This document shows, piece by piece, positions 7,287 through 13,271 of a stretch of DNA of 26,531 nt. The position numbers and the translations under genes were made by a program. The stretch is taken from the IMG/VR virus record IMGVR_UViG_3300023223_000374, positions 1 through 26,531 of that record; one strand, 5' to 3'. The notes below the pieces were generated by a model that was not told the DNA's origin, searched no databases, and was given only the letters and a program-made list of their open reading frames with translations. Every line of letters starts with the position of its first letter. Position 1 is the first letter of the stretch. This DNA comes from a virus.

Positions 7287-7314
7287 TTGACATTATATAT
7301 AGGTGATGTATAAA
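7287..7314 (+). promoter_or_regulatory. Rightward sigma70-type promoter
   Basis: TTGACA at 7287-7292 and TATAAA at 7309-7314 with a 16-base spacer: a perfect -35 and a five-of-six -10. Transcription would start near 7320-7322 and give a leader of about 187 bases before the HTH gene at 7508. It is the strongest promoter in the divergent control region. Confidence 0.7.
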
Positions 7315-7319
7315 TAGGG

Positions 7320-7493
7320 TGAGGTTGTTGCGAGGAAGTAGCAAATAGCTTGTGATTGGTCGGAGCTGTCGACACTGGGTAAGGTACACTAACCCTAGAG
7401 CTGGTCACTTGTTAAGGCAGTTGAAAGGTGCATCTTAAATACACTGTATAAGAAACTATATCGGCAGAACGCCCTTGGGCAACCTCATTTTTT
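7320..7493 (+). promoter_or_regulatory. Leader RNA with end-to-end pairing before a U-run
   Basis: The first transcribed bases TGAGGTTG (7320-7327) are exactly complementary to CAACCTCA (7480-7487), which is followed by six T (7488-7493). A tight GCC-CTTG-GGC hairpin (7471-7480) and a GGGT/ACCC hairpin lie between. This looks like a terminator or attenuator with a long internal domain, 14 bases before the HTH gene's start. It could also be a chance pairing. Confidence 0.35.
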
Positions 7494-7507
7494 AACTAGG
7501 AGATAAT

Positions 7508-7708
7508 ATGTCACAAGATACATGGAATTGGCGCATAGTGCGCACAGGAGTAAACCAAGAGCAGTTTGCAGAGGACGCGGGTGTAACTTACCCCGCCCTT
7601 AAGTCGTACCTGAAAACAAAACCCTCAGAGCCGTCTAAAAGCAACTACGACAAGATAGAAACCACCCTAAAGCAAATGGAGAACGAAGATGAGTCCGGCA
7701 CAAATTGA
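7508..7708 (+). CDS. Small helix-turn-helix protein (Cro-like position)
   Basis: A 66-residue protein with TAGGAGA before the ATG at 7508. Residues about 15-35 (VNQEQFAEDAGVTYPALKSYLK) fit a lambda-repressor-type helix-turn-helix, with QEQFAEDAG as first helix and turn and TYPALKSYL as recognition helix. The charged C-terminus is a probable dimer or tail region. It is the first rightward gene after the divergent control region, where lambdoid phages carry Cro. It may act on the ACACTG repeats there. Repressor versus activator cannot be told from sequence. Confidence 0.65.
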   Translation: MSQDTWNWRIVRTGVNQEQFAEDAGVTYPALKSYLKTKPSEPSKSNYDKIETTLKQMENEDESGTN

Positions 7709-7955
7709 AATATTACTTTGGTATCACACGCGCCCTGTTGATTACGCGGGCGATCTTGGGCAAAAGTACGTTGACGAGCAAACCGCATACTTCACCGAAG
7801 AGGGGCTTCTTGACTGCGACCTTGCTGGGGTGTTTGGAAAAAACACAGTCTATAAAATGACAGAGCAAGGACATTTCTACGTAGAGCATGGAATATGTGC
7901 CGTACCCCTTCCCGTGCAAACATTCGCAATTCCACACAAGGACACAACCCCATGA
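7689..7955 (+). CDS. Small phage protein, winged-helix-like
   Basis: An 88-residue protein whose start lies inside the end of the HTH gene. The pattern SPAQIEILLWYHTRP, then EEGLLDC, then VYKMTEQGHFYVEHGICAVPLPVQTF resembles a common small phage protein in which a winged-helix-like core (LT-x-x-G) precedes a PLP motif. The family has no proven function that I know. It is joined to the next gene by ATGA. Confidence 0.65.
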   Translation: MSPAQIEILLWYHTRPVDYAGDLGQKYVDEQTAYFTEEGLLDCDLAGVFGKNTVYKMTEQGHFYVEHGICAVPLPVQTFAIPHKDTTP

Positions 7956-8188
7956 AAACAGAACATAAAAAAGACGAGCTTGAGGGGTGGCAACCGATTG
8001 ATACAGCGCCCAGAGATGGGTCTACAATGCTAATTACCACACAGTGGGGGGTAATGTTTGTTGGTTATTGGTATATCCCGTCAGAAAAGGAAGCGTCCGA
8101 GCCGTATTGGAGGCCAGTAGGCACAAGAATAGCCGCTAAACCCTCTCACTGGATGCCCCTGCCTAACCCACCCGCAAACAAAGACTAA
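7952..8188 (+). CDS. DUF551-like protein
   Basis: A 78-residue protein. The start at 7952 is set by the ATGA overlap; an upstream in-frame ATG at 7895 would overlap the previous gene heavily. It has the DUF551 signature: GWQPIDTAPRDGSTML near the N-terminus and HWMPLPNPP at the end, with a GYW strand between. DUF551 proteins are common in phages and prophages and have no known role. It is the last gene before the long non-coding stretch. Confidence 0.75.
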   Translation: MKTEHKKDELEGWQPIDTAPRDGSTMLITTQWGVMFVGYWYIPSEKEASEPYWRPVGTRIAAKPSHWMPLPNPPANKD

Positions 8189-8212
8189 CCCCTATACCTA
8201 ATTCCCTAACTA

Positions 8213-8246
8213 GCCCTGCATCTTAAACTATGCGGGGCGTTCTTTT
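8213..8246 (+). terminator. Terminator-like hairpin after the early rightward genes
   Basis: GCCCTGCA (8213-8220) pairs with TGCGGGGC (8231-8238), with one G-U pair and a ten-base loop, followed by GTTCTTTT. The same region offers a rival stem, CATCTTAAA (8219-8227) with TTTAAGATG (8244-8252). Two mutually exclusive stems could make this a switch. A plain terminator is simpler. Confidence 0.5.
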
Positions 8247-8588
8247 AAGATGGTTTGGCAAGGGGGAGTTGGCAGGTCGCTACTCCTACTTACTTTGCAC
8301 GGTTGCGAAATCCAAACACCATAGTCACTTCAAGGGTTTCCCCTATCTCGAATCACAAAGCATAAGCTCGTCAACTTAACGGGTCTGCATTTCCCCGCCT
8401 CAACTCACCTATCATTATAAACTATACCTAAGTTAAAGCAAGTAAGATTGTTTGCAGGTAGTGGGTCTGGCAGGTTGAGTCGCAACACACGAAGTTTACC
8501 TTTATCTCCTGCTTTTAACACTATCACCCGTTAGGGCAGACCCCGTAGGCTAAGCCTGTATGTATTATATCAGTATAGAAGGTGTTTA

Positions 8589-8739
8589 CAAGGGGGAGTT
8601 TGTGAGCATGCAGGGTATCCCCCGCTCTATTGTTGGACTTCTTACCTCCGATCCAACGGCCGAATGTGTTACTAAAGGGTAAGCGTTCACACATACAAGG
8701 CTGCTCACAAAACCAGTATAAACTTTATTTACCCCCTTG
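8589..8739 (+). other. RNA domain with two stacked long helices
   Basis: CAAGGGGG (8589-8596) pairs with CCCCCTTG (8732-8739). Two bases further in, TTTGTGAGCA (8599-8608) pairs with TGCTCACAAA (8702-8711). Inside lie GTTGGA/TCCAAC and ATGTGT/ACACAT arms. Perfect eight- and ten-pair helices nested this closely are unlikely by chance. An alternative partner for the outer strand is 8258-8266. Confidence 0.5.
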
Positions 8740-8781
8740 CAAGACAATAATACATGGTGTAGAGTTTAATAACTAAGCGGC

Positions 8782-8855
8782 ATTGTGGGCTGTGAAGAAA
8801 CCTTTGACGTAGTCTGTAGTGCCACAATCACGCAGATTACCTCAGAGGTTTTTTT
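8782..8855 (+). other. Possible pseudoknot followed by T7
   Basis: ATTGTGG (8782-8788) pairs with CCACAAT (8822-8828). AAACCT in its loop (8798-8803) can pair with AGGTTT (8846-8851) downstream, giving an H-type pseudoknot. A run of seven T (8849-8855) overlaps the last strand, and a small ACCT-CAG-AGGT hairpin competes. This could be a terminator splitting the region into two RNAs. Confidence 0.3.
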
Positions 8856-8963
8856 GTGCCTCAATTGCTTTACGTTCTTTTGGGGAATATCCGTACAGCT
8901 CTTATGATATATTCCTACACTGGTTGCTAAGCCCCAGAAGTAATTTAGATACCTCGGGGGCAC
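8856..8963 (+). other. Layered RNA arm
   Basis: Successive nested pairings: GTGCCTC (8856-8862) with GGGGCAC (8957-8963), AATTG (8863-8867) with TAATT (8941-8945), CTTTTGGGG (8877-8885) with CCCCAGAAG (8932-8940), then GGAATAT (8884-8890) with ATATTCC (8909-8915), sharing a boundary base or two. Each of the first three contains a G-U pair. This is typical of one long RNA arm with internal loops. Confidence 0.5.
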
Positions 8964-8973
8964 TTTACCTGAA

Positions 8974-9226
8974 GGTTATTTTAAGAGTATGCGGCGTGGA
9001 AAGCTAGGTATGTCTAACACTGATACCTTGGAGACACGCAGAGTTGAGCGGCTTGGAAGGATGTTATCTCGCCTGTGTTGGAATACAAGTTAGGTAAACA
9101 AGCGGAAGACAGGAGCATCCTATAAGCTTGGTGAAAATATTTACGTCTGTCCCTCAATGCGAGGTGCTAACTAACACCAAGTATAATTCAGCAGGATTAG
9201 CGCCCTGCCATACTCTTAAAGTGACT
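8974..9226 (+). other. RNA multibranch domain closed by an 18-pair helix
   Basis: TTTAAGAGTATG (8980-8991) is perfectly complementary to 9209-9220. Six more pairs including three G-U extend it outward to 8974/9226. Inside are arms GCGTG/CACGC (8994/9035) holding AGGTAT/ATACCT (9006/9023), AGGATG/CATCCT (9058/9116) holding CCTGT/ACAGG (9072/9109), CTTGGTG/CACCAAG (9127/9175) holding CCTC/GAGG, and GCAGG/CCTGC (9191/9204). All are compatible and form a four-arm junction. Confidence 0.55.
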
Positions 9227-9400
9227 GGAGGGGTTTCCGACCCGCTCAAATGCTTGATATAGGCTATGAGTGCAACACAGCGTTTTCGTACGATACTATG
9301 ATAGTTCTTACAACTGAATTAAATGTAAGTCGGGGGTGAAGGGCAACACTATAAAATAGCTAGCTGTGCTAAACGAGGCTAATATATATCTCCCTTGGTG

Positions 9401-9436
9401 CCGTTGTGATGTACGTGAGTATATCGGGGATAACGG
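9401..9436 (+). other. RNA hairpin with a GNRA tetraloop
   Basis: CCGTTGT (9401-9407) pairs with ATAACGG (9430-9436). Directly inside it GATGTAC (9408-9414) pairs with GTATATC (9419-9425) around a GTGA loop; a GGGG bulge (9426-9429) interrupts one side. Fourteen pairs, two of them G-U, capped by a GNRA loop are a strong RNA signature. Confidence 0.5.
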
Positions 9437-9512
9437 AAAAGGAACTATGACTTTAAATTAATTAAGGCTACTACACTGCGTAATTATTAAACATAACTAA
9501 AGGAGAGATACT

Positions 9513-9971
9513 ATGGATAAACTAAAAATGGCGCAGGATATTCTTACAAACCCTATGGCTATGGGGGGAGAATGGTGCGGGGGGTTTAACTCCAGAATAC
9601 TAGGCGACACCTACAGCGAGTCCATTGGCGTAGGCGATAGAGAGAGGCTGTGTGGTTGGGTATCGGCTGACGATATGATAAAAGAAGGCAGGCTTTTCTA
9701 CAGGCATATTTTCCCCCACGGCTGCGGCACACATTCCTTTTCTTACGGCGGGATGCAAGTATGCAACTCCTGCAATAGAGATCGCCTAGAAAAACCTTGG
9801 TGGGCTATTAAGGTTTATAAAGATGGTGATGCGTGGTGTGTTGTTGGGTTGGGGTTTGAAGACCTTCAATCGTCCGATAATTACGCTTTCGGTGGCACAA
9901 AAGACGAGGCTTTGTCAGCATACCAAGGCTTGTTTAGTCCACCTACAGGCAGCGAGGACGCGGCGCCATGA
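9513..9971 (+). CDS. Hypothetical protein with Cys/His pairs
   Basis: A 152-residue protein with AAAGGAGAGA upstream of the ATG at 9513. It is rich in Gly, Trp and aromatic residues. HGCGTH and CNSCNRD in the middle (about residues 69-91) could form a zinc site. A KPWWAIKVYKDGDAWCVVGLGFEDL strand-rich region follows. No family recognised. It is the first gene after the structured RNA region and is linked to the next by ATGA. Confidence 0.65.
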   Translation: MDKLKMAQDILTNPMAMGGEWCGGFNSRILGDTYSESIGVGDRERLCGWVSADDMIKEGRLFYRHIFPHGCGTHSFSYGGMQVCNSCNRDRLEKPWWAIKVYKDGDAWCVVGLGFEDLQSSDNYAFGGTKDEALSAYQGLFSPPTGSEDAAP

Positions 9972-10249
9972 AAGATAGCATGAAACAACGCCTAGAGGAC
10001 TCAGAGGGCTATTACTCCCTCCCGCGCATAACAGAACCCTTTGAAGGCCAAGTTATAAAGCTGGATGCAAAAGCACTCAACATGCTCTATCAAACATACT
10101 CAATGAATGGAGACCAATATCAATTTATAGAGAAGATAGAGAAGATGGATATCTGGATGGCTGACAAACCCCACAAGGTCTACGCCGACATGAAGTGGTT
10201 AACACTGATTGTTTCTTGGTTGCAACGCGACAAGGATAGATATGGTTGA
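9968..10249 (+). CDS. Hypothetical protein, helical
   Basis: A 93-residue protein coupled by ATGA to the gene before. The C-terminal part (DMKWLTLIVSWLQRDKDRYG) has the W-x-x-x-I-x-x-WL-x-R look of C-terminal helices in some phage replication proteins, but no primase or helicase-loader motif is present. I would call it unknown. Confidence 0.6.
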   Translation: MKDSMKQRLEDSEGYYSLPRITEPFEGQVIKLDAKALNMLYQTYSMNGDQYQFIEKIEKMDIWMADKPHKVYADMKWLTLIVSWLQRDKDRYG

Positions 10250-10363
10250 TTTTATATTTGGGATAAGGTAGTATGTTTCTAGCAATGTTGTAGGTTGCCT
10301 GAGTCCTTTTAAATGTATTCTTTGTGCTACAACCACGGAGGGTACAATTAAGAGGATTTTCTT
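10250..10363 (+). other. Spacer before the first homing endonuclease
   Basis: A 114-base spacer with no gene. GTTGTAG (10287-10293) and CTACAAC (10327-10333) could form a seven-pair stem with a 33-base loop. AAGAGGA near the end is the ribosome site of the next gene. It may be an insertion scar or leader of the mobile endonuclease gene. Confidence 0.35.
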
Positions 10364-10867
10364 ATGAAGGTTCGTGAACTTCCAGAACTAGAAAAATTAA
10401 ACAAACAATTCCATTATGACTTTGCAACAGGGTTGCTTTACCGTAAGAAATTAAGGTCAGGTTCTTTTGTGTTGAAAGAGGTAGGGTCTCCGTTGAATGG
10501 CTATGTAGTGGTCGGGTCGGGAGGCGCAACTTATTACGCTCACCGCATAATTTGGAAAATGATGGCGGGTGAAGACTTTTCGGGCGAGATAGACCACATC
10601 AACGGAGATCGTTCTGATAACAGGATAGAGAACCTAAGGCAAGTTAGCAAACAAGAGAATAGGAAGAATAGAAAGCGCCCCAAAAGCAACACCACAGGGC
10701 ATATGGGAATATCTTGGAATAAGAGATCCTGCGCGTATAGAGTGCGCTTGGCGGTAAATAAAAAAACGCACTATCTCGGTTATTACAAAGAATTAGATGA
10801 CGCAATAAAGGCATGGGAAAAAGGCCGTGAGTATTACGGGTTTCATAAAAACCACGGAAGAGAATAA
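10364..10867 (+). CDS. HNH homing endonuclease with AP2 domain
   Basis: A 167-residue free-standing homing endonuclease. AHR at 59-61, DHING at 77-81 and DNRIENL (85-91) form the HNH_3 beta-beta-alpha metal site. A basic linker (about 98-108) leads to an AP2-type DNA-binding domain (TGHMGISW from 111, then YRVRLAVNKKTHYLGYYKELDDAIKAW). Such proteins cut an allele lacking the gene and spread it by repair. It stands apart from its neighbours, with spacers on both sides rather than the overlaps usual here, as expected for an inserted gene. No intron or intein is seen. Confidence 0.85.
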   Translation: MKVRELPELEKLNKQFHYDFATGLLYRKKLRSGSFVLKEVGSPLNGYVVVGSGGATYYAHRIIWKMMAGEDFSGEIDHINGDRSDNRIENLRQVSKQENRKNRKRPKSNTTGHMGISWNKRSCAYRVRLAVNKKTHYLGYYKELDDAIKAWEKGREYYGFHKNHGRE

Positions 10868-10927
10868 CGAAGACAGGGCAGATAAGATAGAAAAGCTGTC
10901 AGTAAAGAACAATGAAAGAGGAGAGAG

Positions 10928-11125
10928 ATGATGTACGACAAAGCTAAATTAGAGGGGCAGATTGCCTATCTTTTAAATAAGCAGGGGCTTGACAGCAAAT
11001 ATAATACACCAGACTTTGTTTTGGCGGCACACTTAATTAGGTGTCTTGAATCGTTTGGCGATGGGGTTGCGGCAAGAGAAAAGTGGCTTGGTGTCGCCTC
11101 TATAGCTGAATACGTGAAAAAGTGA
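10928..11125 (+). CDS. Small conserved phage protein
   Basis: A 65-residue protein with GAGGAGAGAG before the ATG pair at 10928. It contains SKYNTPDFVLAAHLIRCLESFGDGVAAREKW, a pattern shared by many small unnamed phage proteins (NTPDF-x-LA-x-x-L-x-x-CL). The function is unknown. Its TGA overlaps the start of the methyltransferase gene (TGATG). Confidence 0.7.
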   Translation: MMYDKAKLEGQIAYLLNKQGLDSKYNTPDFVLAAHLIRCLESFGDGVAAREKWLGVASIAEYVKK

Positions 11126-11904
11126 TGTTAAAAGTATTAGATTTGTTCTCTGGTATTGGTGGGTTTTCTTTAGGATTAGAGAGAGCGGGACCATTTAAAA
11201 CCGTTGCTTTCTGCGAGATAGAGCCGTTTTGTCAAAGAGTGCTAGCCAAACATTGGCCTGATACACCAATCTACAACGATGTAAGGAATTTAAATTATGA
11301 AGGAACAGTTGACGTTATTTGTGGAGGTTACCCCTGCCAGCCGTTCAGCGTTGCAGGAAAAAGAAAAGGTAAGGACGACCCTCGCCACCTCTGGCCTTTT
11401 ATGTTTAAGCTCATCCAAAAGCACAGGCCGCGTTGGGTCATTGGAGAAAATGTTATTGGTCACATCAATATGGGACTCGATGAAGTTCTCTTTGACTTGG
11501 AAAGTGAAGGATACACCGTTAGGGCGTTTAGTATTCCAGCTTGCGCCGTTAATGCTCCCCACAGAAGAGAGCGTATTTGGATTGTCGGCAACCTTGACAG
11601 CAGTAATGCCAGTGGAGAGCAAAGACCCGAAGGACAGGATAAGGGTTCTGGACAGCGGGCGCCCAAGAAAGACATCAAAGAAAGGGGTGAGTGGTTCTCT
11701 GAATTGGTCGCAAGAGATGTTGCACAGGGGGTTAATACCTACGCCGGAGCTAGGGGAGCATTGGATGGGATACCCGATAGGATGGACAGACTTAAAGCCT
11801 TAGGTAATTCAGTAGTCCCACACATACCATACATAATAGGAAAAGCAATATTAGAGGCCGACAATGAACGACAATTTACCCGAGATAACAGAGAATCAAT
11901 TTAG
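11125..11904 (+). CDS. DNA (cytosine-5) methyltransferase
   Basis: A 259-residue C5 methyltransferase that would methylate cytosine in phage DNA using SAM, probably to block host restriction. Motif I DLFSGIGGFSLGLE is at 6-19, motif IV GGYPCQPFS at 67-75 with catalytic Cys71, ENV at 108-110, the motif VIII RRERIW region at 148-152 and motif X LKALGNSVVP near 223-232. The target-recognition part between VIII and X is only about 70 residues, so the enzyme is small; its site cannot be predicted. Start: ATG at 11125 in a TGATG overlap, or GTG at 11122. About two thirds of the gene also reads as a plausible protein in another frame. It is a lone methylase with no restriction partner seen. Confidence 0.88.
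   Translation: MLKVLDLFSGIGGFSLGLERAGPFKTVAFCEIEPFCQRVLAKHWPDTPIYNDVRNLNYEGTVDVICGGYPCQPFSVAGKRKGKDDPRHLWPFMFKLIQKHRPRWVIGENVIGHINMGLDEVLFDLESEGYTVRAFSIPACAVNAPHRRERIWIVGNLDSSNASGEQRPEGQDKGSGQRAPKKDIKERGEWFSELVARDVAQGVNTYAGARGALDGIPDRMDRLKALGNSVVPHIPYIIGKAILEADNERQFTRDNRESI
11297..11803 (+). CDS. Possible overprinted protein inside the methyltransferase gene
   Basis: A 168-residue frame lying wholly inside the methyltransferase gene, shifted by one base. AAGGA sits nine bases before its ATG. The protein is not random in appearance: it starts MKEQLTLFVE, has SLTWKVKDTPLGRLVFQLAP in the middle and ends HWMGYPIGWTDLKP. I recognise these patterns from separately annotated phage proteins found with cytosine methyltransferases. 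The last motif is the alternate reading of methyltransferase motif X, so the two families may be a recurring dual-frame pair. Whether it is translated is unknown. Confidence 0.4.
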   Translation: MKEQLTLFVEVTPASRSALQEKEKVRTTLATSGLLCLSSSKSTGRVGSLEKMLLVTSIWDSMKFSLTWKVKDTPLGRLVFQLAPLMLPTEESVFGLSATLTAVMPVESKDPKDRIRVLDSGRPRKTSKKGVSGSLNWSQEMLHRGLIPTPELGEHWMGYPIGWTDLKP

Positions 11905-11959
11905 AGACTTAGTGAGGGCAATCAATAACCCTCCAGAGGAGAGAGACGATGAAACCTAA
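11864..11959 (+). CDS. 31-residue overlapping peptide
   Basis: A short frame from ATG at 11864 to TAA at 11959 bridges the end of the methyltransferase gene (41 bp overlap) and the start of the next gene (11 bp overlap). AGAGG lies upstream. The peptide is acidic (PEITENQF, then PPEERDDET). Bridging coupled neighbours is typical here, but so short a frame could be accidental. Confidence 0.4.
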   Translation: MNDNLPEITENQFRDLVRAINNPPEERDDET

Positions 11960-12320
11960 AGAGAAAAAACCGGATACCGTATACAGAATAATCCAGAGAG
12001 ACACAGGTAAGGCACAGGGCGTGTATAGCCGAGCATATTGTGACGAATATGATTTTAACTCGCCGAGCCAAGCCCGAAACTCTAATTGCAACGATATTCA
12101 CAAGGATAAGGACAAGTATTCAATAGCAAAATATAGGGTGATTTACGAATTGATCGACCCAGATTGTGACGACGATGCAGACGGTGTTATTGAGAGAGAA
12201 AATCAGAGGGAGGCAGACAGTAAAGACCCCATGCAAATAGCCATGAAGATGATTGTTGAGGAGAAGAATAGAGCGATGGCTAGGTCATTATTTAAAACAA
12301 GGGATGGGGGCGATGAATAA
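11949..12320 (+). CDS. Hypothetical protein
   Basis: A 123-residue protein with GAGGAGAGAG before the ATG at 11949. The N-terminal half is beta-like (TVYRIIQRDTGKAQGVYSRAY), a pattern of phage proteins that seem related to small sensor or binding folds. A DCDDDADG acidic patch and a charged C-terminal helix follow. No family assigned. It overlaps the start of the VRR-NUC gene by eight bases. Confidence 0.65.
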   Translation: MKPKEKKPDTVYRIIQRDTGKAQGVYSRAYCDEYDFNSPSQARNSNCNDIHKDKDKYSIAKYRVIYELIDPDCDDDADGVIERENQREADSKDPMQIAMKMIVEEKNRAMARSLFKTRDGGDE

Positions 12321-12714
12321 CGAAGGCCAAAAATACACAGAGAGCCAGCACCAAAAGCACATAGTCGTATGGCTGCGTGAACAAAAAGCATTAAGAAAAC
12401 TTTCCTTTGACGTAGGAATGGAAGGCATAAGACTTAAACCCTATCAAATCAATCAAGTTAAATCACAGGGCATGGACGCGGGTGTGCCGGACATAAAGAT
12501 AAAACTCCCGAATGGCATACTGGTGCATGTAGAACTCAAGTGCTGGTCTAACTATAATGGCCTCAGTTCCCCACAGGAGGCCGAGCACGCGCTTTTAACT
12601 GAATTAGGTCATATAGTGTACATGGTGAGAGAGAAGACCCCTGAGCAGGCTTTAAATCGGGTTAAAGAAATAATCAAAATAAATACAAATAAGGGTTGCG
12701 CTGCATCTAAATAG
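12313..12714 (+). CDS. VRR-NUC domain nuclease
   Basis: A 133-residue stand-alone VRR-NUC protein (PD-(D/E)xK superfamily). Visible signature: H13 and W20 at the start, then GMDAGVPDIKI with P59-D60, ELK at 74-76 and the SPQEAE glutamine at 88, all in family order. Phage VRR-NUC proteins are thought to act as structure-specific nucleases, for example on Holliday junctions or in packaging. The start at 12313 has GGGGG nearby; ATG at 12304 and 12253 are other in-frame options. No RusA or other resolvase gene is visible, so it may fill that role together with the HNH nuclease. Confidence 0.8.
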   Translation: MNNEGQKYTESQHQKHIVVWLREQKALRKLSFDVGMEGIRLKPYQINQVKSQGMDAGVPDIKIKLPNGILVHVELKCWSNYNGLSSPQEAEHALLTELGHIVYMVREKTPEQALNRVKEIIKINTNKGCAASK

Positions 12715-12761
12715 GGTGCATAGTCGTTTCATAGAGGGGAATTAACCCCATGGAGAGAGAC

Positions 12762-13034
12762 ATGACTAAAGCAATGATGAAAAAAATAAACCCAAAAAAT
12801 TTAAAGGTTGGGGATACTGTGACAATACTCGAATGGACATCACATAAAGACAATTCATGGAAGGGTGATTTGATAAGCATAAAAGCAATAAATCAACCGT
12901 ATATTTTCGCGGAAATTACAAAACAGTATGGTGAACCGTCAAGACACAGGTTTGATAGCCGAGGTGTTATTTTTGCAGAGGTTACTGATGACTATGTAGA
13001 AAATGTGTTGTGGTTAAAGGGCGAAAAGAAGTAG
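12762..13034 (+). CDS. Hypothetical protein, SH3-like
   Basis: A 90-residue protein. I prefer the ATG at 12762, with GGAGAGAG directly upstream; that site forms the first codons of a longer version starting at 12750. NLKVGDTVTILEWTSH and later strands suggest a small beta-barrel. A GGGG-AATTAA-CCCC hairpin lies just before 12750 and could affect the start choice. The stop is directly followed by the next ATG. Function unknown. Confidence 0.6.
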   Translation: MTKAMMKKINPKNLKVGDTVTILEWTSHKDNSWKGDLISIKAINQPYIFAEITKQYGEPSRHRFDSRGVIFAEVTDDYVENVLWLKGEKK

Positions 13035-13223
13035 ATGAGTAATTTCAAACAACAAGTACACGACTGCGGCCTATCACCACAAAGCCTAACACGCTTACTC
13101 GATGGCAACCACAACACAGTAAAAAGCTGGATGACAGGGCACCGCACGCCACCCAAAGAAGCGGTAGACAAGCTAACAAAACTTAGTAAGCAAATTAACA
13201 AGATATTTGGCGAGAAACCCTAA
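13035..13223 (+). CDS. Small helix-turn-helix protein
   Basis: A 62-residue protein. LSPQSLTRLLDGNHNTVKSWMTGHRTPPKEAVDKL (about residues 13-47) is a clear HTH of the type seen in phage regulators and antitoxins: helix two SLTRLLDG, recognition helix NTVKSWMTG, then the R-x-PP-x-x-A turn. It probably binds DNA and regulates middle or late genes; the target is unknown. It starts directly after the previous stop. No toxin partner is apparent next to it. Confidence 0.7.
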   Translation: MSNFKQQVHDCGLSPQSLTRLLDGNHNTVKSWMTGHRTPPKEAVDKLTKLSKQINKIFGEKP

Positions 13224-13271
13224 CAGAGATATGTGAGAGCATAAAAGAAATAACCGATAGGAGGAGAGACA

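Larger units (their letters stand above)
7188..7446. repeat. Four ACACTG-core repeats in the divergent control region
   Basis: ACACTG or its complement occurs at 7188-7193 (-), 7233-7238 (-), 7372-7377 (+) and 7441-7446 (+). Two copies share the longer core ACACTGGGT (7230-7238 and 7372-7380, in opposite orientation). About 0.1 copy of a given hexamer is expected on both strands of 260 bp. One copy sits inside the candidate leftward promoter. They could be operators for the HTH protein at 7508. Function is inferred. Confidence 0.4.
8258..9437 (+). ncRNA. Candidate large structured non-coding RNA
   Basis: About 1.2 kb without a credible gene: the few open frames lack ribosome sites and phage-like composition. 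Many nested complementary segments fit plus-strand transcription, and several are held by G-U pairs that only help an RNA. The main ones are an 18-pair helix (8974-8991 with 9209-9226, 12 of them perfect), a two-part helix at 8589-8608/8702-8739, a layered arm at 8856-8963, and a GTGA-capped arm at 9401-9436. GCAAGGGGG (8258-8266) could also pair with CCCCCTTGC (8732-8740). Giant phage RNAs such as GOLLD and ROOL have this size and setting, but I cannot match it to either. No tRNA seen. The strand, ends and number of transcripts are uncertain. Confidence 0.55.

Noticed and set aside
7193-7408. 71-codon minus-strand frame in the control region
   Set aside because: It spans promoters and repeats, has no Shine-Dalgarno, and looks like non-coding DNA.
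8766-9007. Two short frames in the long non-coding stretch (minus 8766-8963, plus 8819-9007)
   Set aside because: No ribosome site, no coupling, and both cut through well-nested RNA arms.
8189-9512. tRNA genes, expected near giant phage RNAs
   Set aside because: I looked for T-loop and acceptor patterns; sequences such as GGTTGCGAAATCC and GGGTTTCCGACCC are only superficially similar and no cloverleaf forms.
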